Shown here: piece after piece, positions 1 through 7,634 of the stretch
How positions within the stretch are numbered: the first letter of the stretch is position 1
Layout: each line of letters begins with the position of its first letter
DNA from: an uncultured Burkholderiales bacterium
Lineage (GTDB): Bacteria > Pseudomonadota > Gammaproteobacteria > Burkholderiales > Burkholderiaceae_C
Direction of reading: 5' to 3'
Assembly: GCA_945952065.1 (NCBI GenBank)
Contig: CAMFGY010000023.1
Coordinates: 1 to 64,000 of the forward strand
Length of the DNA: 64,000 bases
Made by a program: the position numbers and the translations under genes
The notes under the pieces: model-generated
The model's database searches: none
What the model saw: only the letters and a program-made list of their open reading frames with translations
What the model was told of the DNA's origin: nothing

Positions 1-80
1 CCGGCGAAGTCACCATGACCGGCGAAGGCAAAGCCTTGCTCAGCGACCCCAAGGTCCGGGCGGCGTATTTGGGCGAGTGA
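1..80 (+). CDS. C-terminal end of branched-chain amino acid ABC transporter ATPase (LivF-like), partial
   Basis: Only the last 25 codons are present, in frame 3 and ending in TGA at 78-80. The residues read ...MTGEGKALLSDPKVRAAYLGE. The pattern 'G.G..LL.DP.VRAAYLGE' is the usual C-terminus of LivF-type ATPases of high-affinity branched-chain amino acid ABC transporters, which energise periplasmic-binding-protein-dependent leucine/isoleucine/valine (or amide) import at the inner membrane. All Walker and signature motifs lie outside the window, so substrate cannot be judged. The gene converges on the leucine dehydrogenase-family gene and shares a hairpin terminator with it. LivG is the main alternative. 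Confidence 0.7.
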   Translation, partial: GEVTMTGEGKALLSDPKVRAAYLGE

Positions 81-112
81 GTCTCTTCGGTGGCGCGTTC
101 AGGCCACGATGA

Positions 113-138
113 AAAATGGGCGCCGAGGCGCCCATTTT
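113..138. terminator. Bidirectional intrinsic terminator
   Basis: An 11-bp perfect stem (aaaatgggcgc / gcgcccatttt) with a 4-nt CGAG loop sits between the converging livF-like and leucine dehydrogenase genes. The stem is A-rich on the left and T-rich on the right, so it has a U-tract in both transcription directions. Confidence 0.8.
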
Positions 139-166
139 CTTGTCATCAGCTCAGGACTGCTGAGGA

Positions 167-1273
167 TCAGGCCGGCTTGACCAGTTTGGAGCGGGCCCAG
201 TCGTCGGCGACGCGACCTGGGGTGGTGCCGGCGGATTTGACGCGGTCCAGCAACTCGGCCACGCGCTCACCAATGCGGCTCACCTCGGCCATCACGGCCG
301 ATTCTTCACCTTCGTTGCGGTATTCGCGTGCCACGCTGATGATGCCGCCCGCGTTGACCAGGTAGTCGGGCAAATAGCAAATGCCGCGTTGTTGCAGGCG
401 GTCGCCATCTTCCACCGTGGCCAATTGGTTGTTGGCGGCACCAGCGATCAGCTGAGCGCAGATCCCGGGGATGCTTTGTGCATTCAGGGCCGCGCCCAGG
501 GCGCAAGGCGCCAACACGTCTACATCGGCGCTCAAGATGGCATCAATGCCCACGGCTTGCGCGCCCAGCTGTTCTTGGGCGCGCGCGACCTTGGCCGCGT
601 CCACATCAGCCACGACCAATTTGGCGCCTGCTTTGTGCAGGAACTCAGCCAAATGCCAACCCACCGCGCCAAGGCCTTGCAGAGCCACACGGACGCCCGC
701 CAGCGATTCGCGCTTCAGGTGCAGGCGAACGCCGGCTTCGATGGAGACGAACACGCCCCAGGCGGTCTTGGGGCTGGGGTCGCCACCAAAAGCGCCGGCG
801 CGTGGGATGCCGCTGACGAACTGGGTCTGTGCCTGCATGCCCAACATATCGGCCGTGGTGGTGCCCACGTCTTCGGCGGTGATGTAAGCGCCATTCAGCG
901 ACTGCACGGCACGACCGAAGGCAGCGAACAGCGCGGGACGGTCAAAATGGCCGGCCGGCTTGATGATGACGGCCTTGCCGCCACCGAAAGGCAGGTCGGC
1001 CAGCGCGTTTTTCAGGCTCATGCCTTGGGACAGGCGCAGCGCGTCGTTCAGCGCGGCCAGCTCGTTGTCGTAGGTCCACAAGCGGCAGCCGCCAAAAGCG
1101 GGGCCACGCGCGGTGCTGTGCACCGCCAGGATGCCCTTCAGGCCCGTTTGCTCATCTGCCACCAGCAGCACGCGCTCGTGCGGCGCCTGACCGGGCAGAC
1201 CAAACAAGGAGGAAGGGATAGAAGAAGCGGGAGCGGCTGCAATAGCGCTCGCGAGATCGGAGATCGCGTTCAT
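167..1273 (-). CDS. Leucine dehydrogenase family protein (Glu/Leu/Phe/Val dehydrogenase)
   Basis: Predicted NAD-dependent oxidative deaminase of branched-chain (or aromatic) L-amino acids, giving the 2-oxoacid, ammonia and NADH in the cytosol. From the ATG at 1273 it is 368 residues, normal for bacterial leucine dehydrogenases. The catalytic lysine pair is present: K88 in 'MSLKNAL' and K100 in 'LPFGGGKAVI'. Further family blocks are 'AEDVGTTTADM', the Rossmann motif 'GLGAVG' followed by 'VVADVD', and 'APCALGAALN' ahead of 'IAGAANNQL'. A GTG four codons upstream (1285) is an alternative start; neither has a clear ribosome binding site. It is the last gene of a leftward set with a flavoreductase and a 2-oxoglutarate dioxygenase. 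Leucine/valine specificity is more likely than phenylalanine but cannot be settled by reading. Confidence 0.85.
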   Translation of the reverse strand: MNAISDLASAIAAAPASSIPSSLFGLPGQAPHERVLLVADEQTGLKGILAVHSTARGPAFGGCRLWTYDNELAALNDALRLSQGMSLKNALADLPFGGGKAVIIKPAGHFDRPALFAAFGRAVQSLNGAYITAEDVGTTTADMLGMQAQTQFVSGIPRAGAFGGDPSPKTAWGVFVSIEAGVRLHLKRESLAGVRVALQGLGAVGWHLAEFLHKAGAKLVVADVDAAKVARAQEQLGAQAVGIDAILSADVDVLAPCALGAALNAQSIPGICAQLIAGAANNQLATVEDGDRLQQRGICYLPDYLVNAGGIISVAREYRNEGEESAVMAEVSRIGERVAELLDRVKSAGTTPGRVADDWARSKLVKPA

Positions 1274-1412
1274 AAGATGTGGCACTCGTGATGCTGATAG
1301 GGGAGCCTGGGGGCTCGTGGATTCGGGCGCTTTTGGCGACCGAGCCCATAAGTGTAATTGGCGACGCCCAAACCCGGCTAGGGGCGAAGGCTTCAGCCTG
1401 GGCTGAGTCGTT

Positions 1413-2141
1413 TCAAAGTGCCTGAAAACCGTCGCGACGCAGGGTGATGACCAGGGTGTCGCGATGGCCGTGTTCAGCTGCCGGTTGGATCGGCGTGGTT
1501 TCGTGGATCACGCGCTCATCGTCCAGCAGCAACAAGGTCCAGGGTTGACTGAGGGTGAAGCGCTGGCCATTCGGCCCTTGTGCTTCGAAGACCCGTGACT
1601 CGCCGCCCTTGATGCCTTGACGCTCCAGCAAAAACACGGCCACCAGATCGACGCCGTCGCGGTGCGCCCCTTCCGGTGTCGGGCGCCCAATCCCGTCGGT
1701 GGTATCGATGCGGAATTGGTGGGCTTCGATGAACCAGGCGCGCTCGCCCTTCAGGCGCGAAGTGATGCCGGCCAGACCCAGCAGCAATTGCCGCCAGACC
1801 GGCTTGGCCACGGCTTCTGCGGACATCGGTTGGAACCAACGTTCGATGCCGCCGTGCAAGGCGTTGTAGTCCAGTGGCTGCCAATGCGCCCGGTGCGGCA
1901 CTTGCGTGAGCTCGCCGCCTTCGGCCACGAAACAGCTGTGGCGACGAAAACGATAGCGGCCGCCGTCACGCAAATAGGTGTCGGGGGGCAAGTCGTTCCA
2001 AAAAGGCTGCAAGTCGGACAACTCGGCTGCATTGCAGCCCAAGGCGGCGGTGAGCGTGGCCGGCGCAATCACGCTGTGGCCCACGTCCTTGAGGCGGGTT
2101 TCGAAAGTGTCTGCGGCGTCGTATGGCGGTTCAAAGATCAA
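1413..2141 (-). CDS. 2-oxoglutarate/Fe(II) dioxygenase of the free-amino-acid hydroxylase type (2OG-Fe_Oxy_2 family)
   Basis: 242 residues. The C-terminal half carries a non-heme iron triad: an HxD in 'EGAHRDGVDLVAVFLL', a distal His in 'DDERVIHETTPI', and an Arg in 'RDTLVITLRRDG' suited to binding 2-oxoglutarate. 'GGESRVF' between them is typical of the family that contains L-isoleucine 4-hydroxylase-like enzymes. Family knowledge suggests hydroxylation of a free amino acid or small metabolite with release of succinate and CO2; the substrate is unknown. The start codon is a TTG preceded by GAGGG eight bases upstream; no usable in-frame ATG exists nearby. It begins about 40 bp after the flavoreductase stop and lies upstream of the leucine dehydrogenase-family gene on the same strand, which hints at amino acid metabolism. 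Confidence 0.75.
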   Translation of the reverse strand: MIFEPPYDAADTFETRLKDVGHSVIAPATLTAALGCNAAELSDLQPFWNDLPPDTYLRDGGRYRFRRHSCFVAEGGELTQVPHRAHWQPLDYNALHGGIERWFQPMSAEAVAKPVWRQLLLGLAGITSRLKGERAWFIEAHQFRIDTTDGIGRPTPEGAHRDGVDLVAVFLLERQGIKGGESRVFEAQGPNGQRFTLSQPWTLLLLDDERVIHETTPIQPAAEHGHRDTLVITLRRDGFQAL

Positions 2142-2180
2142 GACCTGACCCTCGCAAAAGCAGTGTCGTTGAAGAGGCGC

Positions 2181-3218
2181 TCAAGCGCCGAGTTTGTCGG
2201 CTTCGGAGGTGAAGCTGTCAGCAAAGAACTCATCGCTGGGCAAACCGCAGCGTGCCACCAAATCTGCTTTGGCTGCTTCCACCATCACTGGCGCGCCGCA
2301 GGCATACACCTGGTGGGCGGACAAATCAGGCAGATCGGCCATGACCGCATGGTGGACAAAGCCAGTGCGGCCCGTCCAGCCATCTTCGGGCTTGGGCTCT
2401 GACAAAACGGGCACATAACGCAGCCAGTCCGACGCAGCGGCGGCTTGCTCGGCCCATTCGTTCAGATAAAGATCGGCCTTGCTGCGGCAGCCCCAGTACA
2501 GCGTGGCAGGGCGCTTCAGGCCCAGGTGTTGCATGCGTTCGATGATGGCCTTGATGGGGGCGAAGCCGGTGCCACTGGCCAGCAAGACCATGGGTTTGTC
2601 GCTGTCCTCGCGCAAGAAAAAGCTGCCGAAGGGACCTTCCATGCGCAGGATGTCTTTTTCCTTCATGGCGCCGAAGACATGGTCGGTGAATTTGCCGCCC
2701 GGCATGTGCCGGATGTGCAGTTCCACCGCAGCTGGCGTGCCCAAATTGTGCGGGGCATTGGCCATGCTGTAGCTGCGCCGTGCGCCGTCCCGCAAGATGA
2801 ACTCCACATACTGTCCGGCGTGGAACTGGAAGTTCTGCGTGGCTGGCAGCTGCAGGCGCAGCACGGCCACGTCGGCGCTTGGTTTGTCGATGCTGATGAC
2901 GCGGCTGGGCAGCTTCAACACAGGGAATTCCCCGGCGACCGGCACGGTGCGCGCTTCCAAGGTGCAGTCGGTTTGTGGGGTGGCGCAGCAGGTGAGCACC
3001 ATGCCTGCGGCTTCTTCCTCGGGCGTCAAGGTTTTGGCTTGATGCGCCCCGTGAATCACGCGCCCCTCCAGCAGCTTGCTCTTGCAGGAGCCACAGGCCC
3101 CATCTTTGCAGCCATAGGGCAGGCCGATGCCGGCGCGAATCGCGGCCCCGAGCAGGGTTTCGTCACGTTCAACGGAAAAGACACGGCCGCTGGGCTGGAC
3201 AGTAATCTGAAAATTCAT
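2181..3218 (-). CDS. 2Fe-2S ferredoxin / FAD / NAD(P) oxidoreductase (CDP-6-deoxyglucoseen reductase-like)
   Basis: A 345-residue electron-transfer reductase from the ATG at 3218. The N-terminal plant-type ferredoxin domain (residues 1-90) has the 2Fe-2S ligands C37, C42, C45 and a fourth Cys at 77 or 78 ('GCKDGACGSC'...'LTCCA'). An FAD domain follows with 'RSYSMANAP', and then an NAD(P) domain with 'LASGTGFAPIKAI' and 'VYACGAPVMVEAAK'. This arrangement is shared by reductase components of oxygenases and by the protein often labelled AscD/RfbI. No deoxysugar genes are nearby, so a generic reductase role is more likely. A longer frame to 3386 exists, but it would overlap the divergent SDR gene heavily, so the internal ATG opening 'MNFQITVQPSG' is preferred. 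Confidence 0.85.
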   Translation of the reverse strand: MNFQITVQPSGRVFSVERDETLLGAAIRAGIGLPYGCKDGACGSCKSKLLEGRVIHGAHQAKTLTPEEEAAGMVLTCCATPQTDCTLEARTVPVAGEFPVLKLPSRVISIDKPSADVAVLRLQLPATQNFQFHAGQYVEFILRDGARRSYSMANAPHNLGTPAAVELHIRHMPGGKFTDHVFGAMKEKDILRMEGPFGSFFLREDSDKPMVLLASGTGFAPIKAIIERMQHLGLKRPATLYWGCRSKADLYLNEWAEQAAAASDWLRYVPVLSEPKPEDGWTGRTGFVHHAVMADLPDLSAHQVYACGAPVMVEAAKADLVARCGLPSDEFFADSFTSEADKLGA

Positions 3219-3318
3219 GAGCTTGAGTTCGAAACAAACGACGAGGCGCAGACAAAGCACAGCGGCCCGGGCAAGCCGGGCCGTACACTGTTGGGCCCAT
3301 TTTGCCTGAGCTTGCCCG

Positions 3319-4251
3319 ATGCCATTGAAAACCCCTGCGCGCCGCCGACTCATGCGGCCTTTGCCTGAGCGGGCTGGGCACTGCAAGCCGCGATTGTTGA
3401 TTGTGGGCTGTGGTGATGTCGGCCTGCGGGTGTTGCGTGTATTGGCAGGGCGCTGGCAAGTCGTGGCTTTGACCTCCAGCCCGCATCGCGTGCAAGCATT
3501 GCGCGAGGCCGGTGCGCGGCCTTACGTGGGTGATCTGGATCATCCGGCGACCTTGAGGCGCTTGGGGGGCTGGGCTGACAGGGTCTTGCATCTGGCGCCA
3601 CCTAAAGCGCAGGGGCCGCGGGATTCACGCACCGCACACCTCTTGCAAGCCTTGATGCGCGCCAACTTGCCTCAGCGACTGGTGTATGCCAGCACCACCG
3701 GGGTCTATGGCGACTGCCGGGGTGCGCGCTTCGATGAGTCGCGGCCGGTTGCGCCACGTTCTGATCGTGCGTGCCGCAGGGTGGATGCCGAATTGCAGTT
3801 GCGCCGCTTTGGCGCTGAACACGGGGTGCAGGTCACAATTCTGCGGGTGCCGGGCATCTATGCCAGCGATCGCGAGGGTGGCCATCCGCGGGAGCGTCTG
3901 GCCCGTGCTGCGCCCGTATTGAATCGAGAAGACGACGTCTACACCAACCACATCCACGCGGATGATTTGGCTCGGGCCTGTGTGCTGGCTTTGTGTCGAG
4001 GCGCGGCGCAGCGCGTCGTGCATGTTTGCGACGACAGCGAGTTGCTGATGGGGGACTACTTTGATCTGGCCGCCGATCTGTGTGGGCTTGCGCGGCCCCC
4101 GCGTGTGACTCGCGAACAGGCTCAAACATTGATGTCGCCCATGCAGCTGAGCTTTATGAGCGAATCCAGGCGATTGATCAATCAGCGCTTGAAGCGGGAG
4201 TTGCGTTTGGCGCTTCGCTATCCGCATCCGCAACAAGGGTTGCTGGCCTGA
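3319..4251 (+). CDS. NAD(P)-dependent epimerase/dehydratase-like extended SDR protein
   Basis: 310 residues from the first ATG; the ATG at 3352 would give a 299-residue protein. The N-terminal nucleotide-binding motif is 'LLIVGCGDVGLRVLRVL' (GxxGxxG). It is followed by an acidic 'VGDLDHP', 'LHLAPP' and a 'YASTTGVYGD' segment matching the Ser/Thr-Tyr region of extended SDRs such as YeeZ. The canonical YxxxK is not obvious: the region around 'ACRRVDAELQLR' has RRVDAE where a Tyr/Lys pair would be expected. It may therefore bind nucleotide without standard epimerase chemistry. It is divergent from the flavoreductase and abuts the rhomboid gene tail to tail with zero spacing. Confidence 0.75.
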   Translation: MPLKTPARRRLMRPLPERAGHCKPRLLIVGCGDVGLRVLRVLAGRWQVVALTSSPHRVQALREAGARPYVGDLDHPATLRRLGGWADRVLHLAPPKAQGPRDSRTAHLLQALMRANLPQRLVYASTTGVYGDCRGARFDESRPVAPRSDRACRRVDAELQLRRFGAEHGVQVTILRVPGIYASDREGGHPRERLARAAPVLNREDDVYTNHIHADDLARACVLALCRGAAQRVVHVCDDSELLMGDYFDLAADLCGLARPPRVTREQAQTLMSPMQLSFMSESRRLINQRLKRELRLALRYPHPQQGLLA

Positions 4252-4830
4252 TCAGCGGCGCCGCGCGGTGCGCCAATAGCGAATCAAGAGGTAGGCCCCC
4301 AGCATGCCGCCCAGGTGAGCGAAGTGCGCGATGCCGCTGTTATTGCTCACGCCCAGCAGCAACTCCAAGGTGCCAAAGATGGCCACAAAGTACTTGGCCT
4401 TCATCGGAATGGGCGGGAACAGGGGCACGATGATGCGGTCCGGGAACAGCATGCCAAAGGACAGCAGCAGGCCGAACAAAGCACCCGAGGCGCCAACCGT
4501 CGGTGCCGATGAAGCGGACAGGTAGGTGAAGATCAGCTGAACCGCAGCGGCGCTCAAGGTGCTTGCGATCAGAATGTGGGTGTAGCGCTTGGCGCCCCAA
4601 ACCCGTTCAAGCTCCGAGCCGAACATCCACAGGCCGAGCATATTGAAAAAAAGATGGAACTCGCCGCCGTGTAAAAAAGCGTAGGTGAGGGGCTGCCAGG
4701 GCAGGAAATAGCCTGTTTGCAGCGGCCATAACTCAAACCATGGGCGCAGCCCTGGCACCAGATAAAACAAGCAATACAGGCCCACGCAGGCCAGCATGAA
4801 GGCTTTGGTAACCGATGGAATCGGGGGCAT
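4252..4830 (-). CDS. Rhomboid family intramembrane serine protease
   Basis: 192 residues with about six hydrophobic segments, the minimal bacterial rhomboid fold embedded in the inner membrane. The catalytic dyad is visible: Ser in 'GASGALFG' and His in 'AHFAHLGGMLGAYL'. The 'HLFFNMLGLWMFG' block of TM2 and the L1-loop region 'YAFLHGGEFHL' are also intact. Such proteases cleave single-pass membrane proteins near their transmembrane segments; the physiological substrate here is unknown. The stop codon touches that of the convergent SDR gene (4249-4251 and 4252-4254), so the 3' ends are immediately adjacent. Confidence 0.92.
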   Translation of the reverse strand: MPPIPSVTKAFMLACVGLYCLFYLVPGLRPWFELWPLQTGYFLPWQPLTYAFLHGGEFHLFFNMLGLWMFGSELERVWGAKRYTHILIASTLSAAAVQLIFTYLSASSAPTVGASGALFGLLLSFGMLFPDRIIVPLFPPIPMKAKYFVAIFGTLELLLGVSNNSGIAHFAHLGGMLGAYLLIRYWRTARRR

Positions 4831-5085
4831 GTTGTTCGATGCTTTCTAGTTGCCGCAAGGGTGTGCAGAACGACCAAGCACCGTTGCAAAAGCCTGAGTG
4901 TAAACGCAGGCTGTGAGGCTCTATTTGAGCGCGAAGTTGACGCAATCGCCTTCAATGTTCTGACGTGAATTCAGGCACGAATATGCAAGCAGAGCGCTTG
5001 CTTTGTGGGCAAGAAGTGTGAAGTCTTTGGTCTGGTCCGGGTCAATCAGCGAGCACGCAAAAAGCGCACATCAAAAACCGGGCAC
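4831..5085. other. Intergenic stretch without a gene
   Basis: Between the rhomboid start and the tRNA terminator (about 350 bp counting up to the tRNA) I find no coding frame with gene-like features. A 6-bp inverted repeat GCAAGC-AGAGC-GCTTGC lies at 4985-5001. The rhomboid promoter must lie in this stretch but no convincing -35/-10 pair was found. Confidence 0.5.
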
Positions 5086-5111
5086 AAAAAAACCACCTCG
5101 TGGGTGGTTTT
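5086..5111 (-). terminator. Intrinsic terminator of tRNA-Leu
   Basis: The stem aaaccacc / ggtggttt, with a run of seven A on the plus strand at 5086-5092, gives a GC-rich hairpin followed by a U-tract when read on the minus strand. It lies about 75 bp downstream of the tRNA 3' end. Confidence 0.75.
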
Positions 5112-5183
5112 GCTTGGCACAACGCCAGCTGGTGTTGCGAAGTGCAATTCAACTTTGATCTACCTGCCACCCCAGTAAAACTG

Positions 5184-5268
5184 TGGTGCCCGAGGCCGGA
5201 CTCGAACCGGCACACCTTGCGGCGGGGGATTTTGAGTCCCCTGCGTCTACCAATTCCGCCACCCGGGC
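5184..5268 (-). tRNA. tRNA-Leu(CAA)
   Basis: The minus strand reads GCCCGGGTGGCGGAATTGG... through GGTTCGAGTCC to CTCGGGCACCA, an 85-nt class II tRNA with an encoded CCA. The acceptor arms pair (GCCCGGG / CTCGGGC with one G-T), a T-loop GGTTCGAGTCC is present, and the long variable arm GCCGCAAGGTG fits leucine. The anticodon stem GGGGA/TCCCC encloses CTCAAAA, giving anticodon CAA for UUG codons. Confidence 0.95.
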
Positions 5269-5305
5269 TGGGTGTTGAGAAGGTATCTCGCTGCTGAAGC
5301 CATCT

Positions 5306-5335
5306 ATTATGGCACAGTTTTTTTGGCTGGCGCAA
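5306..5335 (-). promoter_or_regulatory. Probable sigma-70 promoter of tRNA-Leu
   Basis: On the minus strand TTGCGC (5330-5335) and CATAAT (5306-5311) are separated by 18 bp. The predicted start is about 30 bp upstream of the mature tRNA 5' end. The same interval lies just upstream of the divergent cysM start. Confidence 0.6.
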
Positions 5336-5368
5336 CATCTTTTTGAAAATAGGGCCACAATCCTCTTC

Positions 5369-6298
5369 ATGAACTCAAGCAAGCCCACCGTAAAGAAGCA
5401 GTACCAAAGCCTGGAAGATGTGATTGGCAACACGCCTTTGGTGCGTTTGCAGCGCTTGTTGAGCGCTGAAATGCGCGAAAGGGGCAATGTGGTCTTGGCC
5501 AAGCTGGAGGGCAACAACCCGGCCGGCTCGGTGAAAGACAGGCCTGCCATCAGCATGATTCGCCGCGCCGAGGAGCGGGGGGACATCAAGCCGGGCGATA
5601 CCTTGATCGAGGCCACCTCGGGCAACACTGGCATCGCTTTGGCGATGGCCGCAGCGATTCGGGGTTATCGCATGGTGTTGATCATGCCGGAGGACTTGTC
5701 GATCGAGCGTGCACAGACCATGAAGGCCTTTGGTGCGGAATTGATTCTGACCCCGCGTTCCGGCGGCATGGAATACGCCCGAGATTTGGCCGAACAAATG
5801 CAGAAAGAAGGCAAGGGGCGGGTGTTGGATCAGTTCGCCAATGCTGACAATCCCCGCATTCATTACGAGACCACAGGCCCGGAACTGTGGCGTGATACCG
5901 AGGGGCAGATCAGTCACTTTGTCAGTGCCATGGGCACAACGGGCACGATCACCGGGACCTCCAAGTACCTGAAAGAACAGAATTCAGCGATTCGCATCAT
6001 TGGCGCGCAGCCCGCAGAAGGTTCGCGCATTCCAGGCATTCGCAAATGGCCCGAGGCCTATTTGCCGAAGATCTATCGCCCTGATGCGGTGGATGAGTTG
6101 ATCTTGGTCAGTCAGGGCGACGCTGAAGAAATGGCGCGTCGCTTGGCCCGTGAAGAAGGCTTGTTTGCCGGCATCTCGGCTGCAGGCGCTTGCTGGGTGG
6201 CTTTGCAATTGGCGCGGACACTTGAAAATGCCACCATCGTCTTCGTGGTGTGCGACCGGGGTGATCGCTATTTGTCGACGGGCGTGTTTCCGGCCTGA
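5369..6298 (+). CDS. cysM: Cysteine synthase B (O-acetylserine sulfhydrylase B)
   Basis: A 309-residue cytosolic PLP enzyme converting O-acetylserine and sulfide (or thiosulfate for CysM) into L-cysteine (or S-sulfocysteine). The PLP lysine is K56 in 'NNPAGSVKDRPA'. The substrate loop is 'TSGNTGIAL' and the PLP-phosphate glycine loop is 'GTTGTITG'. Its length and the 'EGNNPAGSVKDR' form favour CysM over CysK. The ATG at 5369 is chosen over an upstream in-frame ATG at 5309 because 'MNSSKP...' precedes the conserved 'LEDVIGNTPLVRL' at normal distance and 5309 lies inside the tRNA promoter. tusA follows about 70 bp downstream, grouping two sulfur-handling genes. Confidence 0.93.
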   Translation: MNSSKPTVKKQYQSLEDVIGNTPLVRLQRLLSAEMRERGNVVLAKLEGNNPAGSVKDRPAISMIRRAEERGDIKPGDTLIEATSGNTGIALAMAAAIRGYRMVLIMPEDLSIERAQTMKAFGAELILTPRSGGMEYARDLAEQMQKEGKGRVLDQFANADNPRIHYETTGPELWRDTEGQISHFVSAMGTTGTITGTSKYLKEQNSAIRIIGAQPAEGSRIPGIRKWPEAYLPKIYRPDAVDELILVSQGDAEEMARRLAREEGLFAGISAAGACWVALQLARTLENATIVFVVCDRGDRYLSTGVFPA

Positions 6299-6315
6299 GC
6301 TTGATGTGACGATGG

Positions 6316-6343
6316 TTAGGTCGCGACAGTGCGGCCCTAGAAT
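6316..6343 (+). promoter_or_regulatory. Candidate promoter of tusA
   Basis: TTAGGT and TAGAAT are separated by 16 bp, ending about 25 bp upstream of the tusA start. The -10 is good and the -35 weak, so this is only a candidate; readthrough from cysM is equally possible. Confidence 0.35.
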
Positions 6344-6368
6344 TGAGTCCAACAGAGAATGAGGACCC

Positions 6369-6596
6369 ATGGACGTTCATAAAGAACTCGACACGCGTGG
6401 CTTGAATTGCCCTTTGCCGATTTTGAAGGCCAAGAAGGCCTTGGCAGAAATGGAAAGTGGGCAGCTTTTGAAAGTGGTGGCGACCGACCCGGGCTCCACC
6501 CGCGACTTCCAAGCCTTTGCGCGGCAAACCGGCAATGAACTGGTTGAACAGCACAGCGAAGCCAACGAGTTCATTCACGTCTTGAAGCGGCGTTGA
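6369..6596 (+). CDS. TusA-family sulfurtransferase
   Basis: 75 residues with the hallmark persulfide site C14 in 'GLNCPLPILKAKKAL', followed by the family helix and a C-terminal 'EFIHVLKRR'. TusA-like proteins accept persulfide sulfur from cysteine desulfurases and pass it on in tRNA 2-thiolation or other sulfur trafficking. A GAGGA ribosome binding site lies six bases before the ATG. It is downstream of cysM on the same strand. Paralogues of TusA (YedF, YeeD types) share the same motif, so the exact relay partner is unknown. Confidence 0.88.
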   Translation: MDVHKELDTRGLNCPLPILKAKKALAEMESGQLLKVVATDPGSTRDFQAFARQTGNELVEQHSEANEFIHVLKRR

Positions 6597-6618
6597 ACCC
6601 GGGCGACCGACAAAAGAA

Positions 6619-6640
6619 AAGGGCCACTCACGTGGCCCTT
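6619..6640 (-). terminator. Intrinsic terminator of galU
   Basis: A 9-bp stem AAGGGCCAC / GTGGCCCTT with loop TCAC. The minus-strand reading is followed by TTTTCTTTTG, so it terminates galU. It may also act on tusA from the other side, although that direction lacks a clean U-tract. Confidence 0.75.
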
Positions 6641-6669
6641 GGGGTTTATATGGGACGCCGATTTGCGGC

Positions 6670-7551
6670 TCAGACCTCGACGCTGCGCAGATATTCGCGG
6701 AATCCAGCTCCGAGTTGTGGGTGGGCCAGGGCCAACTCCACATTGGCTTCCAAGAAGCCCTCCTTGCTGCCGCAGTCATAGCGCTTGCCTTCGTAACGGT
6801 AGGCGAACACTTTTTCGCGACGCAGCAGGCCGGCGATGCCATCGGTCAGTTGGATCTCGCCGCCCACGCCGCGGGGTTGGTTGGCGATCTCGTGGAAAAC
6901 GCCGGGCGTCAAGATATAGCGACCTGCCACGGCCAAGCGCGAAGGCGCATCTTCCGGCGCTGGTTTTTCAACAATACGACTTACGTCCAGCATGCGGTCA
7001 TTGACGGGGGTGCCGGCCACAATGCCATAACGCCGAGTTTGTTCGGCGGGCACTTCTTGCACTGCCAGGATCGAGGCGCGCCATTCGGCAAACTGATCCA
7101 CCATCTGCTTGAGCACAGGCGGTTGGCCCACCATCAAGTCGTCAGCCAGCAGTACCGCAAAGGGCTCATTCCCTACCAAGCGCTGGCCGCACAGCACCGC
7201 GTGGCCCAGGCCCAGGGCTTGGGCTTGGCGAACATAAATGCACTCCATATCGTTGGGCTTGACGCTGCGAACCACATCCAGCAGCTCTTGCTTACCCGCC
7301 TGTTCGAGGGCTACCTCCAACTCAAAAGTCATGTCAAAGTGGTCCTCGATGGGGCGCTTGTGGCGGCCAGTCACGAAGATCATTTCTCTGACTCCGGCGG
7401 CATAAGCCTCCTCAACCGCGTACTGGATCAAAGGCTTGTCCACCACTGGCATCATTTCTTTGGGCTGCGCCTTGGTGGCTGGCAAAAACCGTGTACCCAG
7501 GCCGGCAACCGGGAATATTGCTTTGGTGATCGCTCCAGCACTCTTTGTCAT
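6670..7551 (-). CDS. galU: UTP--glucose-1-phosphate uridylyltransferase
   Basis: 293 residues from the ATG at 7551, which has AGGAGAG about eight bases upstream; the ORF extends a further 13 codons but that start has no such site. The enzyme makes UDP-glucose from UTP and glucose-1-phosphate for cell envelope polysaccharides. The nucleotidyl-transferase signature '[28 protein letters not shown]' region is complete. So are '[18 protein letters not shown]', 'LLADDLM', 'RYGIVAG', 'VEKP' and '[13 protein letters not shown]'. Size is normal for bacterial GalU. It stands alone and is divergent from the D-2-hydroxyacid dehydrogenase-like gene. Confidence 0.95.
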   Translation of the reverse strand: MTKSAGAITKAIFPVAGLGTRFLPATKAQPKEMMPVVDKPLIQYAVEEAYAAGVREMIFVTGRHKRPIEDHFDMTFELEVALEQAGKQELLDVVRSVKPNDMECIYVRQAQALGLGHAVLCGQRLVGNEPFAVLLADDLMVGQPPVLKQMVDQFAEWRASILAVQEVPAEQTRRYGIVAGTPVNDRMLDVSRIVEKPAPEDAPSRLAVAGRYILTPGVFHEIANQPRGVGGEIQLTDGIAGLLRREKVFAYRYEGKRYDCGSKEGFLEANVELALAHPQLGAGFREYLRSVEV

Positions 7552-7634
7552 AACCGTACACTCTCCTGTTGAAGGCGCGCATTGTTGCATGTGTCAATTG
7601 CGCGTAGGCCCTGATTACACCATCGCAAAATGAC

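Noticed and set aside
5042-5338. Open frames across the tRNA-Leu region
   Set aside because: They overlap the tRNA, its promoter and its terminator; the translation has no protein-like features.
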